From contig CM069594.1 of NCBI GenBank assembly GCA_035771175.1, positions 12,524,620 through 12,588,619 on the forward strand: a stretch of DNA of 64,000 nt. Direction: 5' to 3'. Position numbers and translations under genes: made by a program. The notes beneath the pieces were generated by a model, which was not told where the DNA came from, did not search any database, and saw nothing but the letters and a program-made list of their open reading frames with translations. The stretch is from Paratinospora sagittata (Eukaryota; Streptophyta; Magnoliopsida; Ranunculales; Menispermaceae). Shown here in pieces: positions 1 to 9,275 of this stretch (the stretch's first letter is position 1; each line of letters opens with the position of its first letter).

Positions 1-2
1 AG

Positions 3-676
3 GACTCACAACAGGGCAACAAGAAGAAGAAGCCCTACAATAACCGAAACCCAGCCCTCCCAGTTCCTGTTCAGAAGAATGAGGCCACAACACCTGCAGC
101 TGCACCATCTAACCCAAACCATCAGGGTTTTCGCAATCGTGGCCGGGGTGGCCGTTATGGTAGGGGTGGCCGTCGAAACGACAATGGCAGAGGTGGTGGT
201 CAGCACCACAATCAACATGGCCAACATAATCATCCGCAGTATCAACCGACGTGTTACAACTGCGGCCAGAAGGGCCATGTAAGATATGTCTGTCTGCATC
301 TTCAGCAACCTATTCCCGTTGTTCTAGTCCAACAAGCACCACCTGCTGCTAATGCCCAACCGAGGCAGAACCAGCAAAATCAGGGACAACAGAATCAGGG
401 CAGACCATTTGCCATCGCTCAACAACCCCTCCCAGACAACAATGTAGTCGAAGGTACTTTTCCTTTGTTCAATACAATGGTTCATGTCTTGTTCGATTCA
501 AGTGCTACGTATTCTTTTATATCGTCAGCATTGGTAAGCCATTAGGGTTGCATCCTGAACCCACAAAAATCACACTCCATGTCACATCACCTTTAGGATT
601 TGGTACTGATGTGAATTTGCAGTGTTCATGATGTGAGCTTCAAATATCAGAACAGATAATATATGCAGATCTTTTT
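3..676 (+). pseudogene. H1 gag C-terminus and protease (broken)
   Basis: The open frame from base 3 gives an Arg/Gly/Gln/Asn-rich nucleic-acid-binding tail, then a CCHC zinc knuckle CYNCGQKGHVRYVC (about 250-291), then a Gln-rich linker into the aspartic protease. The knuckle binds genomic RNA during packaging in this family. The protease active-site motif reads LFDSSATYSFIS (about 490-525): the Gly of the usual D[ST]GA is replaced by Ser, so catalysis is doubtful. A single-base loss relative to H2 (CATTAGGG against CATTTAGGG, about 541) creates a stop right after the active-site segment. The start of gag lies outside the window. There is no frame gap between gag and protease here, whereas H2 has one extra base after the knuckle. 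Confidence 0.85.
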
Positions 677-2560
677 GTGATGAACATTGAAGACTTCGAC
701 ATCATCCTCGACATGGACTGGCTCGCACCACTGAATGCAAAGATCGATTGTATGAAGAAGCAAGTTCAGTTAACCTTGCCCATGGGGGAGTTTGCCAAGA
801 TTCAGGGAACAAGGAAATGGATATACAACTCGACTGTTGCACTTCTCAAGGCACAACTTCGAGCTCTATCCCTGAGTGAAGACAATGAATTACCATCCCT
901 GTACCCTCTCGAAGTACACGATGTTCTGGTCATATCTGAATTTCCAGCAGTTTTTCAAAATGACCTTCCTGGTCTACCTCTGGTTAGGGAATTCGATTTT
1001 GAAATCAATCTCATACCTGGGACCGGGCCTATCTCAATTCCACCATACAGAATGTCAAATGTCGAGCTGGTCGAATTGGACAAATAGTTGAAGGACTTAG
1101 AGAGTCATGGCTTCATCAGAAAAAGTTCATCACCCTGGGGCGCTCCAGTTCTGTTCTTTCGCAAAAAAGAGGGTTCGTTACGACTTTGCATAGACTATCG
1201 CAAGCTCAATAACGTCACCATTAAGAAAAGATACCCATTGCCCAGAATCGATGACTTGTTCGACCAACTTAGAGAGGCCAAATACTTCTCTAAGATTGAT
1301 TTATGATCCGGTTATCACCAATTACTGATCCGAGAGTCGGACATTACCAAAACGACATTCAGAACTTGGTACGGTCACTACGAGTTCATGGTCATGCCGT
1401 TTAGTGCAACAAATGCACCTGCTACGTTCATGGATTTCATGAACCGCATCTTTAGGTTATACTTAGACTGATTTTTGGTGGTTTTCGTGGACGACATCTT
1501 GATATATTTCTCAACAGAGGAAGACCATAAGATACATATGAAGATAGTCCTCCAGACCTTGAAAAGCCACCAGCTATATGCAAAGTTGAGTAAGTGCGAA
1601 TTTTGGGCGAAGCGAGTTCAATTCCTAGGCCATGTGGTTTCAGGCAATGGCATTGAGGTAGATCTTTCTAAGGTTGAAGCAGTTTTAAACTGGAAGCAAC
1701 CTACCACTGTTACTCAGATTAGGAGTTTTCTTGGTTTGGCTAGCTATTACAGACGCTTCATCAAGGATTTCTCAAAGATTGCTGAACCTATGACGAAGCC
1801 CACTCGAAAAGACGTGCAATTCATTTGGAATCCCGCCTGTGAAGCATCATTTCAGGAATTGAGGAAACGCCTCACGACGACACCAGTACTTTTCACTCCA
1901 AGAAATTCACTTGGATTTTCACTATACACCGACTCCTCTCTCTAAGGCTTAGGTGCTGTACTAAAGCAAGAAGGCCAAGTTGTCGCATATGCCTCGAGGC
2001 AACTGAAGATTCATGAGGGCAATTACCCAACACATGACTTGGAACTTGTAGCTGTCGTATTGCACTGAAGCTATGGCGTCATTAACTATACGGTGAACGG
2101 TTTGAGGTCATCTCAGATCACAAGAGTCTTAAGTACATATACACTCAGAGAGACCTAAACCTCCGCCAAAGACGGTGGTTGGAATTCTTGAAAGATTATG
2201 ACTTTCAACTCCAGTACCATCCCGGCAAGGCCAACGTTGTGGCTGATGCCCTGAGTAGAAAATCTTATGTTGCTTGTACTCTTAACTACGAAATGGGGAA
2301 GTTGGCTATCGAGATGGAGAAATTTAACCTACAACTGATCGAAGAGGGGCCAAGATCACGACTCTCTCAATTATCAGCCAACTTTGAGCTAATTTGAAAG
2401 ATTTCAGCTGCTCAAGCCAATGACCCTATGTTAATGGAGAAATGAGAACTTCTACTCAGCGGACAGGACCTTCCTCACTGGTCGGTCTCTGAAGACGGGG
2501 CTATTTTCTATAAAAAATGTCTCTGTCTACCGAACGATCCTATGGTTCAGAAAGAAGTGC
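677..2560 (+). pseudogene. H1 reverse transcriptase - RNase H (broken)
   Basis: Continues the protease frame with IEDFDIILDMDWL (about 683-721), the linker typical of chromovirus pol, then the RT palm and fingers ([35 protein letters not shown]) and the catalytic FVDDILIY at about 1484-1507. Connection and RNase H parts follow ([24 protein letters not shown], then [15 protein letters not shown] at about 2215-2260). RT copies RNA to DNA inside the particle and RNase H removes the RNA. Stops fall at 1085-1087, 1304-1306, 1469-1471 and 1943-1945. Most align with CGA or CAA codons in H2, which is the deamination pattern. The TGA at 1469 is also present in H2. A one-base loss near 2060 is likewise shared. 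Confidence 0.9.
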
Positions 2561-3436
2561 TCACTGGGATGCACTGTTCGATGTCTCGTTTGCCAGCAAG
2601 TTAGGGCAGAACGAAGACTTTCCTCTGGACTTCTCCTGCCGTTACCTATTGGAGAATGGAAGTGGGAAAACATTGCAATGGATTTTGTTACGGCCTTGCC
2701 TCGAAATAATAAAAGGCAAGATGCTATCTGGGTTATCATTGACAAACTTACAACGCCTGTGCACTTTTGCCAATAAAGTTCACGGATAACCCCGCCAAAC
2801 TTGCCGAACTATATGAAAGAGAGATCGTACGCCTCCATGAAATACCAGTCACGATCGTCTCTGATCGAGACCCTTGATTCACATCAAAGTTTTGGCAAAG
2901 CTTCAAGAGTAGAATGAGTTCTAAGATCACCATGAGCACAACCTTTCACCCTCAGACTGATGGGCTGTCAGAACGTCTTATCCATATCTTAGAAGACATG
3001 TTACGGTGTTGCATTTTGGACTTTAATGACTGATGGGCAAAGTATTTACATTTATCTGAGTTTGCATACAACAACAACTACCAAACTAGTATCGACATGG
3101 CACCATACGAGGCTATCTATGGACGACCTTGCAGATCTCCGTATGCTGGTTAGATATGGCAGATCGACCGCAGTTGGGCCCTGAACTAGTTCAAGAGACT
3201 CTGAGAAGATCACACTAGTAAAGGAACGACTTCGTGTTGCACGAGAATAGCTATGCTGGCAAGCGGAGGCAACATCTAGAATTTGATAAGGGGGACTTCG
3301 TTTTTCTAAAAGTTCAGCCCACAAGAGGTGTCAAACGCTTTGGGATCAAAGGAAAGCTCTCCCCACGGTATATCGGTCCATTTCAGATCATTGAACGTAT
3401 TTGAAAACTTACTTATCGTCTGTCCCTTCCATCATC
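2561..3436 (+). pseudogene. H1 integrase (broken; zinc-binding part deleted)
   Basis: Integrase inserts the cDNA copy. The N-terminal HHCC zinc domain present in H2 is mostly missing: bases matching H2 52200-52300 (101 bp) are deleted between two TCGA tetranucleotides, leaving only the final Cys pair region (CLVCQQ-like, about 2580-2600). The DDE core can be followed by similarity to H2 in several frames (MDFVTALPR near 2676, SDRD near 2860, GLSERLIHILEDML near 2965), so the glutamate block is still visible. Stops include TGA at 2875-2877, where H2 has CGA, and TGA near 3030. It cannot be functional. Confidence 0.82.
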
Positions 3437-3437
3437 C

Positions 3438-3683
3438 ATGTCTAAGGTTCATGACGTTTTTCACGTATCCATGCTTCGAAAGTATCGTCCTGATCCTTCG
3501 CATATCATCCCTCTAGTCGAATTTTGGGTTAAGGAAGGAAATAAGTATCAGGAGAGAACGATACAAATTTTGGATAGAAAAACTCAAGAACTAAGGCGAT
3601 GTAGCATACCACTGGTGAAAGTGCTCTGGGATCACCACGGAGTAGAGGAAGCAACATGGGAACTAGAAGCAACAATTAAATAG
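3438..3683 (+). pseudogene. H1 integrase C-terminus with chromodomain-like end
   Basis: The open frame begins SKVHDVFHVSMLRKY, the conserved junction after the integrase core in Ty3/gypsy elements, and ends with VKVLWDHHGVEEATWELE, the last strand and helix of a chromodomain (usual pattern VKWxGxxxEEATWE). Chromodomains of chromoviruses bind modified histones and direct integration to heterochromatin. The stop at 3681-3683 (TAG) aligns with a CAG codon in H2 (53409), so the original protein probably ran a few residues further. The matching segment in H2 is 53010-53444. Confidence 0.85.
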
Positions 3684-3810
3684 AAATACCCCGAATTGTT
3701 TTCTAGTAATAACTAATGATGTGATACATTGTACTATTTCACTTATCAATAAAATGATGAAACTTTGTTTATACACATCTTAATACATCGTTTCACTTGA
3801 ATAATTATGC

Positions 3811-4313
3811 AGATGTCTGAAAATAATATCAATGGATATGGTAATGCACACACGTAGTGGCCTCCGTGGCAACCTGTGACGACTCCTTAAGGATCTGAGT
3901 CAAGTCACAACTACTTTGCATTACCAACTCCATCGCCACACAGACAGCGATCCTTATCGCTAGAGCGCGCATGGATTTTTTTGTAACAATTTTGTTCAAA
4001 ACAATCCCGTGCCCTCATCTTGACAGGACCTTTTACCAAAATTACCAGGCGGCTGGATTCGAGCAACAGCACGAAAGAGCACCGCTCAACCTACCTCCCC
4101 TCAAACGATGTACCCAGCGCCCTCCACCACCATCTGTTAAGCAAAGGTTGGAAGCTTCTAAGGACGAATCCGATTCCATGGTTTCATGATGTTGAGGATT
4201 CCACTGGCCACAGTGCTATTCAGGGACCATACAGGCACTACCCTGAACTAGCAAAAGATGACGCCGGCAGTGAATCTCAAGCAGATAACCATCATAACTA
4301 CTTGAATTGATTT
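3811..4313 (+). pseudogene. H1 post-pol ORF, unknown function
   Basis: Between the end of pol and the PPT both H1 and H2 carry a further reading frame beginning MSENNI(N/D)GY. It continues as a Ser/Pro-rich segment (SPHRQRSLS), a Pro/Lys segment (LNLPPLKRC, about 4086-4112) and an acidic end containing FHDVEDSTGHSAIQGPYRHY (about 4183-4242), stopping at about 4308. In H1 it is broken by stops and by an 11-bp deletion relative to H2 near 4177. I do not recognise a domain. It could be an extra gag-pol-tail protein, or noncoding sequence that stays open by chance; the parallel frame in H2 favours a real former gene. Confidence 0.5.
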
Positions 4314-4329
4314 CGAGGGCGAAATCCTA

Positions 4330-4344
4330 TTAAGGGGGGTAGAG
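4330..4344 (+). other. H1 polypurine tract
   Basis: TTAAGGGGGGTAGAG lies directly before the 3' LTR and matches the tract in H2 (54072-54086). It would prime plus-strand DNA synthesis. Confidence 0.8.
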
Positions 4345-5751
4345 TATAATACCCTAGGATTTAACAAAAAAAAAATGTATCGTTCGGGTAACCTGCATGA
4401 AGTTCGGGTGCCTGCCCAGATGTCCGGGCTCCAATCTCTCTATATAAGCACCTTCCCCCCTTCTCATTTCTCACACCAAATTCACTCCTCTTGTGATTTT
4501 TCTTCTTCTTTTCACTTAGTCTGAGTTTTTAGTCTTTTGAGACTCTCTTTCGAGACTCTCTGTGCGGTGCAACGTTGTTCTGTCTGGAAGAAGGCGCCAT
4601 ATCTGAAAGAAGAAGTTCTTATCTGAAGGTGGGGAACGAAACATAGGTTTGCGTGTTTTATAACTTTTATTAAAGTTTACATTCATTTATTATCATGTCT
4701 ACCATTCATTTACATAGCATTATTTCGTATAATGTGCATACCGTCATACTTATGCCTGTATAATTGGAATTCATGTATTACGCTGTTGTGATGCCGGATT
4801 AGTAGTCAATCTGGCTCAACCAGACCCAGTCTTGTCCTCAGTAACTTTAAATAGTGAACGGGAGGTAGCGTGCTGCTCTAGACGATTGGTATTTAAGCAG
4901 ACCTCGTGTCTCACTTCTCAACTGGAGACTGATCTGGTTGGTCTTATTTGAAAGCTATCAGCTTATACAGTAATACTGAATGTCCTAACCTTGCACGTAG
5001 TGATACCGCCCCTGATAAGGATCATTAGACGTTGCCAAAGTCAGTCTAAATGTTAAGAAAAAATTGGACCAGTTCATGCAGACCAGTTCATGCATTGGCA
5101 TCATACATATCACCACCTAGGGACGTATGTGGTTTATGATTCATATAATAGTTAGGAGCGATGCTCGGTATTCATTATATTTCTCTGGAGAGGGACGTAC
5201 AATGAGAACCTGGCTATTCCCGGGGAGGGACATCTGTACGTGAATCCAGAGCATCGTTCCTGAGAAGGGACGTACAATGAGAACCCGACTATTCCCGGGG
5301 GGACATCTGTACATGAACTTAGGCGATGTACAATCATTAAACCATTACGAGACGGTGTCATGCATACATACATATTGATTGATTATGATGCTCACATGTG
5401 TATTTAAGATATTTGATTATGAAGTGTGCTTTATTAACTGTTATATTCACGAACTATTTTTGAGCGCGCTAAGCTCACTCCATTATTATCAATTTTTCAC
5501 AGGATATTAGGGTGGACTAGGTGCAGGTTTATGGGGTCCACATTTTGTACTCCTTGTATTATTCGTTGGGGATTTTTGGGAGAATGTTCCCTTAATCATT
5601 TCATGTACAAAAATATTCTGAATTTAATGAAATCAGACTTGTACTGTATTGTATTTCCACTGCGTACTCTGCTGCCATTGTGATAATTCTAAATGTGCGC
5701 CTCGTCCGTGAGTGTACCGCCGGTTTAGACGTGTCCGGGCGGGGTGTGACA
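4345..5751 (+). repeat. H1 3' LTR
   Basis: 1407 bp, beginning TATAATACCC (the expected TG has decayed to TA) and ending GGGGTGTGACA. It aligns along its length with both H2 LTRs (44656-46033 and 54087-55451). A TATA box (TATATAAG, 4441) follows a GC-rich upstream segment. A 75-bp unit starting AGGGACGTACAATGAGAACC is present twice (about 5191 and 5266), as in both H2 LTRs. Confidence 0.93.
4441..4448 (+). promoter_or_regulatory. TATA box of H1 3' LTR
   Basis: TATATAAG at the same relative place as TATATAAAG in the two H2 LTRs (44736, 54152). It is followed by a pyrimidine-rich stretch typical of an LTR transcription start. Confidence 0.55.
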
Positions 5752-5886
5752 CTGTATTGTAAGTGTTCTACTTGTTTAGAACCATATTCATCATTGTAAT
5801 GGTTGGTATGTTTCATGATTGAAACAACCAAGTCAAGTGAGTTTGACTCACTTAATAATTCCTAGGTTGGAATAATGGGTAGGTTT
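5752..5886 (+). repeat. Fragment of host LTR B0 (B-type copia LTR)
   Basis: This segment resembles 14713-14850 of solo LTR B (GTGTTCTAC...TTAGAACC, then CTGAAAC/TTGAAAC-AACC and CAAGTGA..TTCACTTAAT). It is therefore the middle of a B-type LTR into which H1 and then element A inserted. Its 3' end is found again after element A, at 25387-25694. Confidence 0.65.
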
Positions 5887-6261
5887 TGTTATCTAAAAGA
5901 ACCCCATGATGAGAATATTTTGATGATTCCAAAATACTCATGTTTGTGTATCTAATGATCTTGTTAAGTGTTTTAGAACTATCAAGAACCTAGATCAAAG
6001 AGCAGAGCTTACAAGTCTATTGAAAGATCAATGTCTCGAGCTTTTTTAAGTACTTATAGGATGTAAAACTTTCGATCAAATAACTCTTAGCAAGTTTAAC
6101 ATATTTGCATGTTTTGATTGATGTGTTTGAAAGGTTTTCTTAAAAGACTTGAATTCTTAATCGATTCAATTTTTAGTTTGATCGAATTTCCTGCTAATTT
6201 GACTAAGTTTTGAAAGACAAAATTATTTTACAAAATCAGTCTTTAAGTATTCGATTAGGAG

Positions 6262-6805
6262 CTAATGTCTCAGAAGCGCCCTCCTGGACTTGGAAAGTCA
6301 GGACGCTGATGATATATTAGGACGCTGATAGTGTTCAAGGTTGAAAATTTCATATCTATCAGGACACTTACTTTGTCAGTAGCGCCCTCATTGAATCAAC
6401 CAAGGAACTTATCAGGACGTTAATTGAATATCATCTCGCTGATCATTTTCAAACATTAGGACGCTGACGGTCTAGCAACGCCCTTATGTTTTTGGTCATT
6501 TTAAAAGTTTTAAATATCAGGACGCTTATGTCTTTAGTAGCACCCTTATGTTTTTGAGCTTTGAATGTTAGGACGCTTACATCATCAGTAGCACCCTTGT
6601 GATTTTAAGTGTTTCAAAATCGTGTCAGGACGTTTATCTTCAAATAGCGCCCTCACAGCTCTATTCATTTTTAAACGTTAAGTAAGTCAGGACGCTTTTG
6701 TTCCAGTAGCTCCCTCACATCACAGTTCAGCAGGACGCTTACAGTCAATAAGCGCCATCAAGTAACAAAATGATAAAGTTGGCTTTATACGTCAGGACGC
6801 TAATC
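6262..6805 (+). repeat. GGACGCT / AGCGCCCT array in U3 of element A
   Basis: About eleven copies of (T/C)AGGACGCT(T/G)A, several followed 8-15 bases later by TAGCGCCCTCA. Starts fall near 6296, 6320, 6360, 6413, 6460, 6519, 6570, 6627, 6691, 6731 and 6791, so spacing is 24-64 bases. The two halves are imperfect inverted repeats (AGGACGCT against AGGGCGCT, the same A/C mismatch each time). The array lies upstream of the TATA box. The same array is in LTR B (13193-13870), C (28260-28610), M (inverted, 23860-24420) and the A 3' LTR. Confidence 0.85.
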
Positions 6806-7076
6806 CAACACTGTCATAAAGTTGCATCTGTGCACTTTTTTAGTTTATCATTTCAAAAGTTTTTATGCACAGAACCCTTTTTAGGTTTGTTTGAAATTTC
6901 TTCTAATGCATGAATCACGTCCTTTGAGGCTCTCCTTTTTCATGCAACCTGAAGATAATCAAAATATTCATAAAGATGGTTTTTGCCATCTTTGTGAAAA
7001 ATTCTAGTTGTTGAGAGCTAATGTTCATTTTGAAATTCAAAATTCAAATGATCAACAACTTTATCCTTACTAAGTT

Positions 7077-7084
7077 TATATATA
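7077..7084 (+). promoter_or_regulatory. TATA box of element A 5' LTR
   Basis: TATATATA followed by CCAACACTTAG. The same block occurs in the A 3' LTR (25141-25150) and in LTR B (CTATAAATACC, 14141), fixing the U3/R boundary just downstream. Confidence 0.6.
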
Positions 7085-7475
7085 CCAACACTTAGAATCC
7101 AAACACACAACAACACCAAAATTTCTCGAGCCATTACTTTTGAAAGTTAGTCGAATCTTCAAATCATTTTTCAAAGTTCAAAACAATTTTAGTTTTCAGA
7201 GTGTTATCCTTAAAACTAATTTATTCAAAGGTTTTTTCAGATTGAACTTATCTTACATCTTTCATTGAAAATCTGTTTGAAGTTCATTGAACTGTTTTTG
7301 CTCAAATTTTCAGCACGATTTTAATCTCATATCATTCTTGCTGAAGGAGAAATTTGAGAGACAGTTCATAGGATACAATTGTACTTCATTTCATATCTTG
7401 TATACTGTATCGTGTTGTAAAAGTAGTTATACAAACTACTGATTACTTATCTTTGCTTGTTGAACAAAGTGGTCA

Positions 7476-7671
7476 TTCTTAAGCCTGTAAGTTGAGAAGG
7501 TTTTAGGTTAGTCTCACACCTGAAAGTTGAGATAGGTAGTTCTCTAGCCTGTAAGTCGAGAGGTGTAGGTTGGTCTCAAGCTTGTAAGTTGAGTAGTGTA
7601 ACGGTGGTTCTCACACTCGGAAGTTGAGAAAACATTGTAACAGTTTGGTTATCACCTATAAGAGAATCCCT
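7476..7671 (+). repeat. Hairpin array in R/U5 of element A
   Basis: Five short hairpins in a row: 7476-7498 (TTCTTA/TGAGAA), 7512-7532 (TCTCA/TGAGA), 7541-7563 (CTCT/AGAG), 7575-7593 (CTCAA/TTGAG) and 7608-7630 (TTCTCA/TGAGAA). The loop core is CCTGTAAG or a near relative. A weaker sixth unit lies at 7648-7671. All lie downstream of the TATA box, so they would be in the RNA leader. Homologous arrays with other stem sequences are in LTRs B, C, X and M. Confidence 0.8.
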
Positions 7672-7856
7672 TAGTGGAGAAGTTTGAAAATCCTAACTGA
7701 GGAGGTTAGGTAATGGAGGTAGGCAAGTAACCGAACCACTATAAATCGATTATGTCAATTGATTTAGTTTTTCCGCACTTTATTATTTGGCATTGGATTA
7801 GTTTTAATTATCAAAGTGTCCAATTCACCCCTTTCTTGGACATACCCGGGCCAACA

Positions 7857-7871
7857 AGTGGTATTAGAGCA
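7857..7871 (+). promoter_or_regulatory. PBS of element A
   Basis: AGTGGTATTAGAGCA immediately after the LTR. TGGTATCAGAGC is the complement of the initiator tRNA-Met 3' end used by copia-type elements; here one base differs. Confidence 0.8.
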
Positions 7872-8148
7872 TGTTAATAAGAGGATGAGATCGACATCAT
7901 GATCAGGGGTTCTTACGATCTGAGGGTGGCGAAACACCTACTCTTACCCTGACATGACCACATGGCTAGCCACCATGGTGGTTGGTGCAGTTGAGAGGCT
8001 GGCAGTAAAACATACTTTGAGATACGCTCATGTGCCACGTGACAGGATAGGTCACGGTTGTTGGACACGCGTGATTGCCAGTGATGACCAATTCAACAAG
8101 TGGTATCAGAGCGGAATTGCTCATTAAAAAAATCTAACAATTTCTTTG
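7872..8148 (+). other. Element A leader with a second PBS-like site
   Basis: About 220 bp of sequence not seen elsewhere in the window (for example TAGCCACCATGGTGGTTGG), then CAACAAGTGGTATCAGAGCGG at 8094-8114. That is a better PBS than the one next to the LTR and is itself preceded by CAATTCAACA, which looks like an LTR end. Element C has only one PBS, 55 bases before its gag ATG. The extra segment is probably an insertion or a recombinant leader. Confidence 0.6.
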
Positions 8149-9275
8149 ATGTCAATGGCAGAGTCTAGAAGTTCCATCATGAAAGTAGGTCAAACCTTAG
8201 ATAGACCACCTGTATTTAATAGAGACTGTTTTGAAGATTGGATGAGAAAAACGAAAGCCTTTCTTCGATCTATGGACATTAGTCTATGGGAAATGGTTGT
8301 AAATGGTTACACCATGCCCAACAAGTCTATTGAACTATGGACAAACGAGGAAAGACTCAATGATAAATACAACTCTCAAGTTGTCTATGCATTATATTGT
8401 TGTATACCCGATGAAGAAGTAGAAAGGGTAGTTCATCTTGAAAGTGCTAAGGAGATTTGGGAAATTCTCAAATCACTTTATGGTGGAAAGATGATGAATC
8501 AAGATGAAAAGCTTAAGAAGTATGAAAGGTTGTTTGATGACGTTGAAGTATTTGAGAATGAATCTCTAGATACAGCCTGCTGTAGGTACCAGTCCATCCT
8601 AGACGGAATGAGCGAACTTGGACAGGTAATACCCTTAGGCATAGCCATAGTATGTTTCGGTGACAAGCTTCCAAAGAAATGAAATGAAAAACTAATTACA
8701 ATAGCTAAAATAGTTGATCCATGGGAAATGAACCTAAAAGAGTTTTGTGATCTTTTGAAAACTATGGAAGGAAGAAATGAGACTAGGAATCAGGTTAGAG
8801 TGTTGGAAAAATCACTCATCCACTTTAAAATCCTAGAAAATGATTTAGTTCATGATAATTTCCAACGATTAAACATTTGGTTAATGAACTTCAACAATTT
8901 GAAAAATCCATCTCTCATTCTACTTTAGTGCAATACTTTCTAAACATTTTTCCTGACAAATAGAAATACAAAGTAGAATTTTTAAAAAAGTTTTCAAATC
9001 CATTTGAAACCAGTTTTGAAGAAATTGATTATGTTTTGAGTGGATTAGAAAAGTCATTAGAGAGAGAGGATATGCTTGCAAATTTGCCAAGTAGAAACAT
9101 AAGTGAACTTGCCGATGAAGAAGTTCAAATGATGATTCGCCAACAATCATCTACAAGCATAGCAAGAACACTGGTACAGGGTGAAAGATCACATGATGAT
9201 GTACCAACAAGGAAGTCAGCTTGGAGAATGAGTACCAAGAAGTATTTCGGCTGCTTCAACAAGCAAAGTGCATAG
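8149..9275 (+). pseudogene. Element A gag (UBN2-like, copia type), broken
   Basis: Starts MSMAESRSS at 8149 and reads openly to a TGA at 8680-8682. Recognisable pieces are FEDWMRKTKAFL, SLWEMVVNGY, NSQVVYALYC, HLESAKEIWEILKSLYGG and LDTACCRYQSILDGM. These match the plant UBN2 / gag-polypeptide-of-copia pattern (…HLETAKEIWETL…), a capsid-like protein. After the stop the frame continues (NEKLITIAK..NLKEFCDLLKTMEGRNETRN) with further stops near 8926-9020, then an open tail to 9275 (DMLANLPSRN, SAWRMSTKKYFGC). No zinc knuckle is visible, unusual for a plant gag. Element C gag (32398-33578) aligns throughout. The product would have been about 375 residues. It lies 717 bp upstream of ORF2. Confidence 0.82.

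Larger units (their letters stand above)
1..5751 (+). mobile_element. Ty3/gypsy chromovirus H1, 5' truncated by window edge
   Basis: Plus-strand LTR retrotransposon entering the window inside gag and running through protease, RT, RNase H, integrase and chromodomain to a post-pol ORF, PPT and 3' LTR. It is closely related to H2 at 44656-55451, whose order is the same. The chromodomain-like end and the LTR ends (near TGTAATACCC and GGGTGTGACA) place it with Tekay/Del-type chromoviruses, by family knowledge. Many in-frame stops and frameshifts show that it is dead. The base pairs after the LTR (CTGTA) would be one TSD copy; the other lies outside the window. Confidence 0.92.
5887..7856 (+). repeat. 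Element A 5' LTR
   Basis: 1970 bp, beginning TGTTATCT and ending GGGCCAACA, followed by a PBS. The start matches the 3' LTR start at 15933, where a PPT precedes it. Inside, in order: a GGACGCT/AGCGCCCT array (U3), a TATA box at 7077, a hairpin array (7476-7630) and the conserved end block (GTGTCCAATTCACCCC) found in C and M LTRs. Confidence 0.93.

Noticed and set aside
6..308. 100-codon minus-strand ORF at the window start
   Set aside because: Antisense of the Gly/Arg/Asn-rich gag tail; the same antisense frame appears opposite H2 gag (49678-49896).
6262..6805. CRISPR-like array of short repeats and spacers (GGACGCT units)
   Set aside because: Repeats are 8-11 bases, degenerate and irregularly spaced, inside an LTR of a plant element. 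No cas genes, no constant repeat length.
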